Positions 12,666-25,484 of a stretch of DNA of 60,000 nucleotides are shown piece after piece. The DNA is from Branchiostoma floridae. Lineage: Eukaryota > Chordata > Leptocardii > Amphioxiformes > Branchiostomatidae. The stretch is taken from contig NC_049993.1 of the NCBI RefSeq assembly GCF_000003815.2, positions 11,753,436 through 11,813,435 on the forward strand. Reading direction: 5' to 3'. A program made the position numbers and the translations under genes. Positions within the stretch are counted from its first letter, which is position 1. Each line of letters starts with the position of its first letter. The notes beneath the pieces were generated by a model. The model was not told the origin of the DNA. It saw nothing but the letters and a program-made list of their open reading frames with translations, and did not search any database.

Positions 12666-14211
12666 TTTAATATAATTACTTAGGGAAACTTCTATAACGG
12701 TTGAAAAATACTTGTGACGGAGTCACCTGAAAGGACTTGAATCGACCCATAGATGTCTAAAAATAGAGAGGAAGTAGGTCAAAGGAGCCAGTGGAAGCAG
12801 GGGCTCCCTGATAAACAGACGTTGTCTTGGAAGCATGAAATTCTGATTGACCAGGGATGTTACTAGGTCATCCGTGTACTATTCCGCCAGGATGGAGTCT
12901 GGTAGAGACTACTGGCTGAAAAATGCCTATAAATGGTCATGGTTCATGTTAGCAAAATACAAAGCCTGACCGTGTCCAACACGTATCTATAAAATTAAGC
13001 AATTAAATAGCTTGCTGAATTGATGTCAATACGACGGCACACAGCAAAGGATTCATAGCATTTGAAATATAACATATCTATATACAAGTGTTGCTTATAT
13101 CTATATACAGATCAACAATAAAAGCAACACTATATCATGGGAACGGTAAAAATGTAGTAGAGGGAACTTGACGAATATCACTTGATATAAAGATGTAGAG
13201 CTAATATCTACGAGACACTTCAGGTGTATTTTCTTATGATGGACTGCAAGGAAACTTGGTGTTCCATGTGCCAGTAACACTACATGGGTCTAAACAAACG
13301 AATAAGTACTATGTAAAGTCAGTAATATAACAGAATTGAACAATGACGGCTTGTAACACATAGTACTTACATCTGTGAACTAGGTTAAAACAACAAGTGA
13401 CCAAGTGCTGGGACAAGACAAACCCAACATGTTGAAGAACAGCACTTAGGTCAAAAGGGTCACCGTCAATTATCCACGCATTCCTCAACTCTTAACAGAG
13501 ATGTCATGTTGTAAGGGAAAGGTCGGCTAGAAAGAACTGACATCATTGCGAGAAATACAAATCGCCAAAGGTGACAGGCGGCTGTCATCGGACAGTCGCA
13601 GAAATCATAACCTTGGACTCTGTAAAATACCTCTGACTTAACTCGCGACTGCAAAACTTTACTTTCTATTTTCATGAGATTGAAACAAACGTTCACCAAG
13701 GCGGGGGTCGTAGCAATCCTTACATATGGCCCTTAGATGACCCTTGGTGAGTTAAAAAGTTCCGTAAATTGGAAGGAACAACTGTTACAGTGGCCGGGGT
13801 TTGGTGAGTGACGAATGCAATTATCGGCGTGACTTCCTGTGGTTTCCAGGTTTCCAAGACCTACCCACATACCAAATATCACTTCAATCCATTCAGCCGG
13901 TCTTCAATTTGCTGGTTTCTACATACATACATACATACATACATACAAACGCTACCCAAAACATAACCAGCTCTCCGAAAGTAATTATGACAACACAAAA
14001 TAGAACAGTAACCTCATACCTGTACAAATTGTTCTGATTATGCAAAGACATTCATTCACATCGCCAAAACATTTGCTGCATTATGTACACCGACAGAATA
14101 GACTAATCTACTCACAATGTTCATAATCCAACCAACCACTACATGATGTGACTAGATAACATATGGACTTATACACATTAATCATTCAAAAAGAACTATC
14201 TTCCATAGAAA
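12666..14211. other. Interior of, or insertion within, repeat copy X; noncoding
   Basis: The sequence does not visibly match the interior of the 39.5 kb copy. It holds a perfect 12-bp inverted repeat (TAAGTACTATGT at 13303-13314, its complement at 13358-13369) and a short (CATA)n tract at about 13921-13947. No gene was recognised. Confidence 0.4.
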
Positions 14212-14253
14212 TTGTTTATTTGGCGAAGATATGTGTTCGAGGAACTCTAGTTG
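14212..14253 (+). repeat. Right terminus of repeat family X
   Basis: The sequence TTTGGCGAAGATATGTGTTCG then AGGAACTCTAGTT closely matches the right end of the 39.5 kb copy (TTTGGCAAAGGTATGTGTTCG, then TGGAACTCTAGTT at 40827-40859). Confidence 0.7.
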
Positions 14254-15977
14254 TTTCTACTTTTAGCAATTGAGAGAGTCGAAAAGTATAAAAGTATAAA
14301 AAGAAGGGGCAATTTAATCCGACCCGAACCAGAGATTTATACACATTCACTGCGATAAATAGCAATGAAAGTAAGTTCAGTTCAACCATCCTATAAATAC
14401 ATATACCATGTCTCACGCCGCCGCTATCTCATGGAATTAGTCGTCTCCAAACAAGACAAGATTCATTCCCTCTGACAAACAAAATTCACTTATGAAATCA
14501 TAACGGTAATAAGTTATTGAAACATCATAGAGTAATCCAATTAACGTGTGTAAGATAAGTTGATTTGCCATAGTTTCCGCTCCTCACTATTCATGCGCGT
14601 TGGCGGGATGTTCCGTAATTAATGAAGTTAGAGTTCACGGGCGTGCCAGATCAACAACATTAACATACCTCATCTCTGAACTTCACCCTTGTACTTCGTA
14701 AAAGTTTGGGGTTTGCATGAGACAAAACTTGTTTGTCAAGCAGTAGGGACAATCATCTTTCTCTCTCTCTCTGCCACTCTCTCTCTCTGTCTTTTTGCCC
14801 CCCCCCTTCCTATTTCGCCTTCTCTTTGTGTGTGAATGTGTATGTGTATGTGTATGGTGTAGATCTTGCGATGTATCTATATACATGTGCTCCCAGATAT
14901 AAACATGTTGCAAAGAATCTCGTGGTCGTTCCCCAATCGCTTTCCTGTTGAAATCATGAAAGATTGAAATGTTTGACTCGTTCATCGGATTTGAAAATCA
15001 TGAGTACCTTGAACCAATTCATTAAGATAGACTCGCCCGGTTTTTACAGAGTACCTGTCCTTAAAAGCCTGGATGGTACAATTAGGTCCGTGCAGAGGAA
15101 TTAGTGATATTAAAATAGTACTGGAGCGGTCAGCGCTTAATCTAGATGGGATTAAGAAGATATTAGATGGAGAGCTGCGAACACAATATCGCTCATTAGT
15201 GTGGCTTTCTCATAACGTATGGCTGTAGAGTAATAACAGTGGATAATTGGTAGTTATTAAGCTTAGTAGAATGATAATGATATTTGCATTCCTAGTCAAA
15301 CTAATACATACTCATTCTGCACCAATCAATTCTATATTCACGCAGTTATTGGTACGTTATGTTTGTTCAGTGGAATATGATCTATGATATTGGCTTATCA
15401 AAATTTCTATGACAATAACAAACAAAAACGTTTCCCTGATATCATTATTACAACGTCACTGGCACTGTGAATGTCCCCTTAATCTAATTTCATGAACAGA
15501 AACCGCAGCAGTCCTTTGTCACTTACTGCGTTTAAACTACTACTACATTTGGTTACGTTGACATAATTCGCATGCCCTCACTTCTTCTGCTTAGAAAAGG
15601 CAAGAAGGTTACAAAAGGCTACAAGAGTATCTCCAGACCCTCTTTATACAAACAACACGTTCAGCATTATCCACAAACCGGATCATAAAATATAGGTTAA
15701 ATCAGAGGCTGTCAGATATCTCCTCCTCAGAGAAAACAAACCGCCTACTTTCCACAGATGTGTATTCTCTAGATAGACACTGTCAGCACTAGGCATGATT
15801 GAAGCGGTGTGGGATCCACTAAAGTACCGTGGGTACTTGTGAAGCATGGACAGGTCTTCCGCGACCTGCTATTACCACCATTAGGTAGGCAGACCTTGTG
15901 TATGCTGTGCCATCTGTGTCAAGGGAAAGAACTTCGTACATTTCCAGAACTGTATAGCCTGGAAGCCAGACTGTTAT
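14254..15977. other. Noncoding DNA with simple repeats at 14757-14850
   Basis: A CT-rich tract (about 14757-14792), a C run and a TGTGTATG tract (about 14826-14858) form a microsatellite block. The rest shows no gene or dispersed repeat. Confidence 0.5.
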
Positions 15978-16160
15978 GGGTAACGTCACCTTTCCAAACC
16001 GGGGGCCGACCGGGCTTGTGGAAACGAAAAATTGAATGTATACATACAAATATGCAAAAATAATGCCCGCGATTATTATGTTTACGCCTTGTGTAGTTTG
16101 GTGTCTTTTGTATCATACCTTTCGTTCCCGAAAACTGCCCGGCCGGCTGGCCCCCTGCTT
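15978..16160 (-). mobile_element. MITE family A, copy 1 (reverse orientation)
   Basis: This is the reverse complement of the elements at 28.7 and 36.7 kb. It contains the shared core (TTGTGTAGTTTGGTGTCTTTT, then ATCATAC and TTTCGTTCCCGAAA) and one GC-rich end, AACGTCACCTTTCCAAACCG. The other end is degraded after CTGCCCGGCCGG. It is too short for a transposase and so is a non-autonomous element. Confidence 0.75.
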
Positions 16161-16656
16161 CATGGCTACGGGGCCCTAGCAACTAGTCTAACTTCCAGAT
16201 CAAGACGCGTAAAGTTTATTTTGGGAAAGGTTGAACACAACCGTCACAATATGTGAAGTTTTCCTCAAAAGTGTACATTGAATTACTTACAAGGGCATGC
16301 TTTCTCAGACAAATTACATTATGCACAAGATAAATCAAGTCAAGAACAACGCTGACGTTTTGTGAGCTGACGTTAATGAACATAATGAAATGCGGTCCTG
16401 ATGTAGGCACCGACGCGCCTGTGATAATTCGGATAGATAAATGTAGAACGAGCCATGGACAACACTCCATAATGGTCCATTACTGCCACGCCGTTTTAAA
16501 TGGGCCGTCATAGCCAGGAGCCGTGCGGACTTAGCTGTTCGTAAAGAGATGGACCAACTGGGAAGGGTCAGGAGATGGTTCGTGTAAATTACGTACTTCT
16601 GTAGAATTGCTTTTTCGCGGACAACTTATCTGTGCACACTAGTATTCCCCAACATC
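16161..16656. other. No feature seen
   Basis: Noncoding DNA between two miniature elements. Confidence 0.35.
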
Positions 16657-16834
16657 AGTCTCCAAGCAGAGGTTCGACTCCGACAGGGTTTTGACGTGTT
16701 TTAGGCGTTTTTATGCTGTACTGTTTTCTTTATGACAAACTGTAAAACATAACGAAAACAGCACAAAATAGATAATAAAACGACTAAAAACACGTAAAAA
16801 AACCCAGCCGGATCCGAACCTCTGCTTGGACAGT
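16657..16834. mobile_element. Foldback element 1 with CTCCAAGCAGA terminus
   Basis: The left arm AGTCTCCAAGCAGAGGTTCG, continuing to CGACAGGG and then ACGTGTTTTAG, is matched in reverse complement by the right arm ending CGAACCTCTGCTTGGACAGT. The arms are about 55-60 bp with few mismatches around an AT-rich centre. There is no coding capacity. Confidence 0.88.
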
Positions 16835-17999
16835 ACCCAAACACACTGTGACAGGGTTGCCGGATTTGCGTCCCCATCCAAAAGGACTAACGTAACCAGT
16901 GCCCGAGCGGGTTCCGAACCATAATATTGATTTTGATCATTGATAACTGAACATGCCAGTTGCGTTAAGACTAAATCAGTTTCTCATTCACTTCTCTAAA
17001 TATAATTTTGTTTCTTGCCAGTGGCCCTGGGCTTCTCCTGTCTATACATAATTCATCTTAGGAAATAGATTTTATCAGTAATGTAATATTTGTTACGCAG
17101 GACGACCCCTCCTGATGACCTAGATGATTTCTGATTACATTCCGGACATGTCGGCGTGTAGAAACACGACGTGACAGGGGAAACATTTCCCTTTGGAGAG
17201 AGTGTATATCCGCCCGCTACGGGGACTAGGAAAATAGACCACTATTGGAAGGATAACACAAAACCAGCGGCAGGCATTAGGAAGCAGTAACATCAAATCC
17301 TTCGATTTAGAATTTTGGAACAAGAAAAATATTGTATCCATGTATTGGTGACTGTGAACCGATGAAGAAATATTGCATTTCTAATACTTGATGATTACAT
17401 CAACAGTTGTAAAACCACTAAAATGTGATACTTACTGAGCGGGGTTTTCCGATGCTAACAAGAGCGCCCGTCGTACAAAGAGACAGTCACAGTAGTGAAG
17501 AAATTTAGATCAAAAGGCGTTGCCAAAAGGAACAGTTTACAAAATTACTTCCAAGAGTAACATCTAAACAGTGTATACAATCGCATGATAATGGACTTGA
17601 ACGCGCCTGTATTGCCCTAACGTGTTAGATGCTTGGCCAATTAGCAAACAGGTGGTTGTGGTTTGAAGTGCTAAATTTAGGTGATACTGCAGTTTCTTAT
17701 CAGTACGCTACAAACTTCCTGTTCGCCCTTCCCCTAACACAGGCTGGAGAACAATAGCGCACTATATATACTATAAGTCACACCCACATACCAGTCATAC
17801 ACCCTACCCATCTTTGTCCTTACCAACAATCCACCCACTGAAATATGCTACTTTCGTTAGGGTGTGTGTGTTGTTGAGCTCTCTATACTAACCTTTATCT
17901 CTAAATCAGATCTGACACTCAAAATTGGCATTTGAAATATGAATTTTGAAACAAGTGACCGCCTGAGGCGTGTATATAACAATAATACGATGTTGCAAT
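16835..17999. other. No feature seen
   Basis: Noncoding AT-rich DNA. Short open frames only. Confidence 0.35.
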
Positions 18000-18460
18000 G
18001 TTCCCTGTGTAGACCCTGTGTACACCCTCGCATAGTCCCTGTGTAGACCCTGAGAATGGTCCCAGTGTAGACCCTGGCAATGGTCCCTGTGTAGACTCTG
18101 ACAATGGTCCCTGTGTAGACCCTGACAATGGTCCCTGTGTAGACCTGGCAATGGTCCCTGTGTAGACCCTGACAATGGTCCCTGTGTAGACCCTGACAAT
18201 GGTCCCTGTGTAGACCCTGACAATGGTCCCTGTGTAGACCCTGTGTACACCCTCGCATAGTCCCTGTGTAGACCCTGGCAATGGTCCCTGTGTAGACCCT
18301 GGCAATGGTCCCTGTGTAGACCCTGGCAATGGTCCCTGTGTAGACCCTGACAACAGTGACTTTTGCGGGGGTCTACACAGTTCTACACAGGGACTGTATA
18401 GACCCTTGCAAGAGTCCCTGTACAGTATAGACCCTAGCAACAGGCCCTATGTAGACCCTT
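18000..18460 (-). repeat. 24-bp minisatellite with a longer variant unit
   Basis: About 14 near-identical copies of a 24-bp unit (TCCCTGTGTAGACCCTGACA plus ATGG), head to tail. A longer 34-bp variant unit containing GTGTACACCCTCGCATAG appears twice, near 18002 and 18226. The right edge breaks into diverged and locally inverted copies (GGGGTCTACACAG near 18368). Because 24 is divisible by three, all three minus-strand frames are open for 110-170 codons, encoding repeats such as GTIVRVYT. I treat these as repeat artefacts. Confidence 0.93.
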
Positions 18461-20359
18461 GCTCACAGAAGCTAATATAGGTACAGTAATATGAAACTTC
18501 ATGTGCCTGTACTTTTAATCCTCCCGTTCGGAACACATTTCCCACAGGAGTAGTTGTATCCACGCACACACATCTTAGGTAATTAAAGTTGTTTCCTGTA
18601 TCCTGTCGTATGAAGAATGTGGAGGCTCTAAGGTTCAATGCCCGGGCAGCACTCCCAGCTGATGTTTACCAGGTACACAACCTAAGCACCTTTATAGGAC
18701 ATTAGGGGCATGATGACTATGGTTTGAGCATGTGTACGGAATATTAGTAATGCAAAATGCCATGTAAACCGCTGGTTTACAGCTGTGACTAGTCAAATAT
18801 ATACCAGCGTATTATTTTAGTGCTTATATCGTTAAACGCATTTTAACGTCATATTTTCAGCCTTAGTTGTGCCATGATAACCGTGTAATTATAATCAGTC
18901 ATTCTTTATAATGATATAATGATGCTAGTATTGCGCTACCGCGCAAGGTGTAACTGGTGCATATAATGGGTTATAATAAAAACATAGCCCGTATTTAAAG
19001 TACGTGTGTTGCTCAACTTGTACTTCGTATCTAGCGTCTATATGTGCAACTAAATTTAGTTAGTGTAGGACATGCTTGGAGCTGGCAACAATACATAACA
19101 TATTTCATAAGTCATTTCTGAAAGGGTTGAATGATACAAATAAACGTAAAACCAAACTTTCGATGTCGTATTCTTAAAGGTAAATGTGAGCATCTAAGGG
19201 CTACTTCCAAGTCAGGGGACATCAGTTCTTAAACATACGGCAATGTCAAAAAAGTACAAAACACGAATGTGGTAATGATTAGATATACAATCAAAAGTAG
19301 CGTCCAGAAGAAAAGATCTTCCCAGGCGTTAGAGAACGTGGCCCAGTGTTGAAGATCGCGAATCCGAGAAAAAAACATCTCCTAAGAATGTCTGCGAAGG
19401 AGGCTACATAAAACTTCCTTGGGGTCCTGGTCCCTCCTCGAGGTTTCTAAAATATCAGTGGTATTTTTACGATGTTTGAAATAAGGTCCATTTGAGCATG
19501 ACCCTGACCTCAGTGTAACAGGCATCCGCCGTGTCCTTAAAACACCGACAAACAAGGATACGCTCGTAAAGGTCTGGGTCCGATCCGTGGTGTCCATAAA
19601 CGAGTTTTATATCGTCTCTTTCCTGTTTCTCTCAGCTTGCCTTAAGGGAAGTTCCTTTGGGAAAACTGCACTTGGTAGTATGCTATTAAAGTTAATGGAA
19701 TACCCCTATTACTTTTTAAGTTTTATTCATTGACCTCTGAAGTATTCCTTTCTAACATCTACATTACCTTGCAATAAATCATTTCAACACGATTATGAAG
19801 ACGTTTGCGGAATAGCCGTAGGTTATCGTTCGAGTTTGAGAATTTTTCGACGAGACTATGACAGAACCAACTGCCGACAAGGACCTATTAATACAGCCTT
19901 TAATTTCCCGTAACACGACTTCTGAATTTTGTACGACGAATGTACGGCTATCCAAAATGCTCTCATCTTGAGATTGTACGACAGCCATACGACGAATATG
20001 ACCAGACCCTAAACGAAATTGAATAGTGAATTTCAGAAACACACAGTATTGTGAACAGTTTCTAAGCATATCTTGAACGAATGCGACAAGTCTCAACAGG
20101 ACGTTTGACTTGATAATAGAAAATCTACCTAGCCAGCTCAGGATGCTAGACAGACCAATGGTATGGTAGTCTGATTATGAAGGCGTCCAGATTTGCTTCT
20201 GTCTTGTGTCAGTGTGTGTATTTTCTCTGTACCCGCTAGCTTCAAGCGTTAATGTGTGGTGTTTGAGGCGGCTGAAAGCGGAACCTGGCGGCCCACTATT
20301 ACTCCCATTATCGGGATGTTTCCCAGTGAAACATGGAAGGGAGACGGGTGGAACCTACA
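18461..20359. other. No feature seen
   Basis: Noncoding DNA. No gene, RNA gene or dispersed repeat recognised. Confidence 0.35.
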
Positions 20360-20539
20360 CAGACTCTAGTCTCCATGCAGACCCTATGGTGCCTTAGAGA
20401 TAGTATCAAAGCTGGCAAAGGAGTATAACCGGCCAAAGGGAGATAGCCGGCTAAGGGAGTCAAACGGGCACTGGTGCCTTGCCAGCTATGATACTATTTC
20501 TAAGGCACCGTAGGGTCTGCTTGGAGACTACATAGACTC
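20360..20539. mobile_element. Foldback element 2 with CTCCAAGCAGA terminus
   Basis: The left arm AGTCTCCATGCAGACCCTAT followed by GGTGCCTTAGAGATAGTATC and AGCTGGCAA is mirrored at 20478-20539, where the complement ends GGGTCTGCTTGGAGACT. The arms are about 58 bp with roughly 90% identity around a 60-bp centre. No open frame spans it. Confidence 0.9.
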
Positions 20540-23500
20540 AACAGTTCATGTTCGACAGACTGAAGCGCGCTGTGTAAAACGAGTAATTCATTTAACAAGA
20601 TCAAGCACTGTATTTGAAAATATTACGTAGTGTACTGAAAACGACACCCTTATATATATGAAAGGCCATACTTAATAGGTACAACAAAAACACCTTCTCT
20701 CGGTGATTAACTTCACTAAACATTAACAATGCTTGAGTCAGCCCGAGGCTGGGTTAAGGGAGGTCACATACCGACTCTAACAAAAGCTCTTTGTCTAATT
20801 AAGGGAGGTTCGAAAGGAAATATTTATTGACAAAACAAAAGACTTTCGTATAATCTACTATAATTTACAAATTATGAATACAAATTGAATTTTAGAATGA
20901 GGGTGGATGACTTTAGCTCGGTTGATGATTCGATTTGATCACACACAAGTGTTTGGCCCGAGTAGACGCATAAAAATTAGGAACTTGCAAAACGTAGTCG
21001 TGACTTTCGTCGCAGTATTTCTGTAGTCTAGTCACGTGTCATGACGTCATCAGCCACTTTTATCTCATCACCCCATCTAAAACGCCTCTCGTCTCCATTC
21101 TGTAATTCTGTTTGACTGTGAAAACAAGACCCATGTCTGCAGCTGCGTTTGTATTGCAACAGCCGTGATCTTGGCCCACCTTGGTCACATACACACTTCC
21201 TGGCTCAAAGGCGAGTTCAGAGTCTGAATATAACACCACTGGGAAGGGTTAGGCGAGAAATAAACAAAGCGGGTCCTGATAATGTACAAGCAACATTGAA
21301 AGAGTCACGTCGGGGAATTCTAAATTGTAAGAGCTGTCGGCCAGGGCTGTGAAAGCAAGGCTTGGGTTACGTCAACTGGGACATAGCTAGCGCTCTTGCT
21401 TCGGGCGTCCTGCCATTGATAATCACCGAAACAACAAAATTTCGTTCGACCAGAGCTTGTTTTTTACAAGAGTTTAGAGGAACGTGGTTTCCAGCCTTGA
21501 GGCGCATTTTTCCCAAGTCAAATTTCTTGGCTGTAAACGCCGAGTTCCGGGGCTACGCGCCCACAAGCCTTCAGGTCGGTTTACCTGTTATACTGAACCA
21601 TGGCAGGCAGAGGGCCATGGATTAATCATTTCCTCATGGCGGACTGTGGGCGGGCGTCCTCAGTCATGTCACAGAAATAGAACCGTTCCGAACAAACAGA
21701 AACCCTCAGGAAACTGTGGTTATGTTCAATTAATCCACACATTACCGCCAACAAATTATATCATTACATAAAGAATTTATAATGCCTAAAGCCTTTTAAG
21801 TGGCCATGGACAGGCTTTTATAACTGCAGGGGGATTTTTGATGACACATGAATGATTTAAGACAAGGAAAACAAAGTAGATTTACCAATCAAACAACTCA
21901 ATGGTTGTGAACATTTCCCCGGGATAATATCTAGAGGTGCCCTTGGTTGGTGTAAAGCTCTTTGCTTGAACATTAATACTACTCTTCTACTAGTTGGCCT
22001 TCAGATATGATCGTAGAGAGATACGACCATAGAGTGCTATAGACGAAATTATGTTGACAAGTGACAATGAATTCGAAGTCATATTAAGTTACTATACCTG
22101 TGACTCGACTGCTTGACCCCCGGCATTGATGAGCTCGTCTCGTACAAGATCGTACACCACAGAGGCACTGGTCCAGTCTTATTTTCTCCTGGTCTATCTT
22201 CGGTACTGTTTGTAGAAGTGAAACCCATTAGGGGTCAAAGTTTCTCGTCCATGCTTCCGACTCTTCACTTCCGGGCTGTGTACGAGTACGAGCGTTCTGT
22301 CTGACAGAGGTTGTAAACACAGGAGTTCTGTCTTCTAGGACAGGCGGGGGCAGGGCGATGACGTCACAGTGTGGGAACACGCTGGGGGAGGGGCAAGCAG
22401 CTTCTCGAGAGACGGTGTTGACAGCACGAAGTGGGGGAGGAGAAGTGTCTTTTCTACCGTACGTTCTTGATCTTCAAGCAGATGTTGGAAGCGGCGAATC
22501 CTCGAGCCTTTCGTCTTTCGTCGACTGTCGAACTAGAACTAGCTCGGTTGAGGATGTTTCTTACCATCTAAATGACAGAGATCTCGAACAAGAGACCTTT
22601 AATATGGTCCTAATGGGGTGGGGTGGTTGTTTGTCAGCGTCCCCAACCTAGTTTTCTTTTTCCTGGAACAGTGCCTTTTGTTCTATTTCAGCGTAAACCA
22701 GGCCAGTGCTGATTGGTCATCCTTGCATCTCACCAGATGGTCTTGCACTTTGATTGGTCGGTGCCAGTCAGGGGGCTATACAGCAGAATACGTCGCTTCT
22801 GGGGAAAGTATGTAAAGTCTGTGTTCCTGCAAAAAGAAAGACGTAGTTGTCTTGCACCATTGCCTAAGGCATGTAGCTTTCTCGAAGTTTTCCTGGATCA
22901 AACCTGCCAGACCACAAATCCTCACGTCCTTTTCAAAATGGCTCCGAGACTGTGTATCGCCCGCCATGTCTTATCCTTGTTACCATAGTGATGTATGGGG
23001 TGCCATTAGGTATAAGATTACCGCATTAAAAGCCATAGAAAAGCCATGCTATAGAGGGGTCACTGGGTCAATCGGCAATAGTGTGGGTAATGTTGTTATC
23101 ACGCCATACACTGATAAACTTGTCTACAATTTTAGTCTTTTATTATCGATTACCATACAATCAATAAGTAGATTATCAATCTAATAAAAAGGTTGATGTT
23201 TCATAACTGCGAATGTATCAATCATGAATGTATCATGAATTATCTACAAGGCGTATGGAATTGTATTTTTTGTAATCATACACAACGTATCGTCGTCTTT
23301 GACTCTTTCCTTACAAACTTCGAAATCATTTGAGTTTCACTAACGTGTTACTTTTGTGATCTTTTGTATCAGGGGTCAAATTCTGCATTTGGCCTATGGA
23401 GATTTCAATTGAGAACGATTCATACAGTTGTAAACCTTGCCCCAGTAAGGAAAGTGATGAATGACGTGACCTAAATCCGTCAGCTCATTATCATTCATGA

Positions 23501-24160
23501 CCAACGGAAGGCAACATAATGAAAACGATCAGTATCCCCCAGCAGAAGTCCCCATTGGTGCTAAGACGTATAAACTAATCTTCCCTCCAACCAATCAAGC
23601 GTACGAAATGTATTAACTGACGTCATAAGGAATGATTGAAGACTAGATCCATCCAGGAACTTATCCGAGTGAAAAATTAAATGAGTTCTTCATTGGCTTG
23701 CAGCAAAATGTTATCTGATTGTTCTTTACAGCGTAGTGTTCCCTAAATTGTTTATACGTGATATGAGTCATTAACTCCATAACGTGAGCTCCATAACGTG
23801 AGCTCCATATTCTCTTCTAGGAATCAAGATATGGTGCAATCTCTTATACAGTTTATACACCGAAAACAGATTAAGACATTTGCGTTATATGTTTCACTTG
23901 CTCTTCTATTTGAAGACGGTGTTAGGTAATATCTAACATTTCAATATGAGGACAAGAATACCAGAAAACGTGTTGTGTTTCAGAGAGAGGCATGTGAGCA
24001 CCTGCAGTGTGTCAGTCGTTTCTTGATTGCTGTCCCACGACTTGTATGTACTCCTTGGTCGCTCGGTGTACTAGTCTTACTAACCCCAGTGACATACGGC
24101 ATGGGTCCGTCAACTTCTGTGCCGTTTTTCACCACACGTAGGCGGTACAGTATAGCTTAG
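20540..24160. other. Noncoding DNA; possible promoter-like GC-rich patch at 22330-22780
   Basis: Mostly featureless. A CRE-type palindrome ATGACGTCAT lies at 21041-21050 beside an E-box CACGTG. A GC-rich patch near 22330-22520 contains TGACGTCA (22359) and is followed by two inverted CCAAT boxes (GATTGGTC at about 22711 and 22752). I found no exon to connect to it, so any promoter role is speculation. Confidence 0.35.
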
Positions 24161-24988
24161 TTACGCCTCACTAATGGAGATTTGATTCACCGAAGGCCTG
24201 ATGGTACGCTCTATGCCACCATCTACCGGAAACAGACTCACACAGATCTGTATCTGAACTTCTCAAGCCATCACCCTCTCCAGCACAAAATTGGTGTAGT
24301 ACGGACCCTTACTGACCGAGCCAATGTGATTGTCACAGAAGAAAGTGACAAGACCCTAGAACTCGAACATATACAGAAAGCACTCTCGGTCTGCGGGTAC
24401 CCGGAATGGCTATTCCATGTAAGCAGGACAAAACGAAGCAATAGGTCAAATGTTCCTTCCAACCAGACTAGTGGGGCACACAGGGGGACAGTCAGCATAC
24501 CATACATCAAAGGCATCTCCGAAACACTGATGCGACTCTACAGAAGCAAAGGGGTGCAGTGTCAGTTCAGACCCATTAACACCATCAGACGTAATCTTGT
24601 CGCACCAAAAGACAAGATCAAGATGCTGGAGCGCAGTGGGACGGTCTACCACATCTCCTGTGCTGACTGCCCTGCAACATATGTGGGGGAGTCCGAGAGA
24701 CCACTACGAGCCCGTCTACAGGAACACAAGAGACCCAGCAGCGTGTCATCGCCTGTGGTGGAGCATGTTGGCAAGAAACAGCACAAGATTGACTGGGACA
24801 ATGTGAAAGTTCTTGATCAGGATCCGGACTGGTTCGCGAGGGGTGTGCGGGAGGCCATCCAGATCCGTCGACAGAAGAGCACTTTGAACAAGGACAGGGG
24901 GCGCCACTACCTGAGACCTGTGTATGACTGTGTCTTGTCACGTGACAATGTCCATCAAATGTCACGTGACAGAGAAACTCCAAGATGA
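24161..24988 (+). pseudogene. Penelope-like retroelement fragment: RT C-terminus plus GIY-YIG endonuclease
   Basis: The frame is open from 24161, just after a TAG, to the stop at 24986-24988, about 275 codons, with no convincing ATG at its start. Early residues TIYRKQTHTDLYLNFSSHHP, then LQHK and VVRTLTDRA, are the conserved segment just after the reverse-transcriptase palm in Penelope-like elements (typically Y-R-K-P-T-H-T-D...SxHP..HK). After a linker of about 100 residues comes VYHISCADCPATYVGES, then RPLRARLQEHKR: a GIY-YIG nuclease with the paired cysteines of Penelope-type EN, a YVGES core and the downstream R and EH. The catalytic RT motifs (YxDD region) are missing upstream, so this is a 5'-truncated copy, as is common for such elements. 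The EN half looks intact. The element would normally copy itself into DNA by target-primed reverse transcription; this copy could not do so alone. Confidence 0.88.
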
Positions 24989-25480
24989 GACTCCCGGGTT
25001 GATAAAGAGACAGAGTTCGTCTCGAAAGCTTCCCCAAGCTAATTGAACTTTAGTTGTGTGTATTTGTTTAAATATTTGTCAAAAGTAATGGAGATTTGTT
25101 CAACAACATGCTCTCTAACCCCCATCCTTCTACCCTGCTTGATCTAATACCACATGAAGCTATACACCGGTCTGACGCCCATCTAATGGCATAGTAACCC
25201 AATATTATGTAGATAATTTTTCATAGGCTCCGTCAAGTCCAACTTCCCGGTTTGCCGGCTCCCTGGCTGAGTGCCTGTGAGACTTGGGTAGATCTCAGCA
25301 AGATGAGTTTGACCTTAGTGAGATGAGAGGTCAATCTCATGTTCAGTTATCCTTGAACTACACAGAAGGCCCGTAACTAACTCTTCTGTGTGATTCTTCA
25401 GAACTCTACTTTCTTGACTTGAACTTCATGTTAGGTCCACATTTAGTTTGACATTTTCCCTTTCCTATACATGTAGTACA
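24989..25480. other. Probable 3' flank of the Penelope-like copy
   Basis: The sequence directly follows the stop codon and contains a short inverted-looking segment near 25280-25335 (GATCTCAGCAAGATGAG, then TTAGTGAGATGAGAGGTCAA). It may be element 3' UTR. No other feature. Confidence 0.35.
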
Positions 25481-25484
25481 TTAT

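Noticed and set aside
16657-16690. tRNA-like B box (GGTTCGACTCC)
   Set aside because: It is the arm of a foldback element. No A box or cloverleaf precedes it and the complementary arm repeats it.
17857-18440. Three overlapping repeat-protein frames of 114-173 codons on the minus strand
   Set aside because: The 24-bp repeat unit is a multiple of three and stop-free in every frame. There is no signal peptide or splice support.
22358-22651. 97-codon ATG frame
   Set aside because: It starts inside a CRE in a GC-rich patch and has no recognisable domain. The patch is more likely regulatory, if anything.
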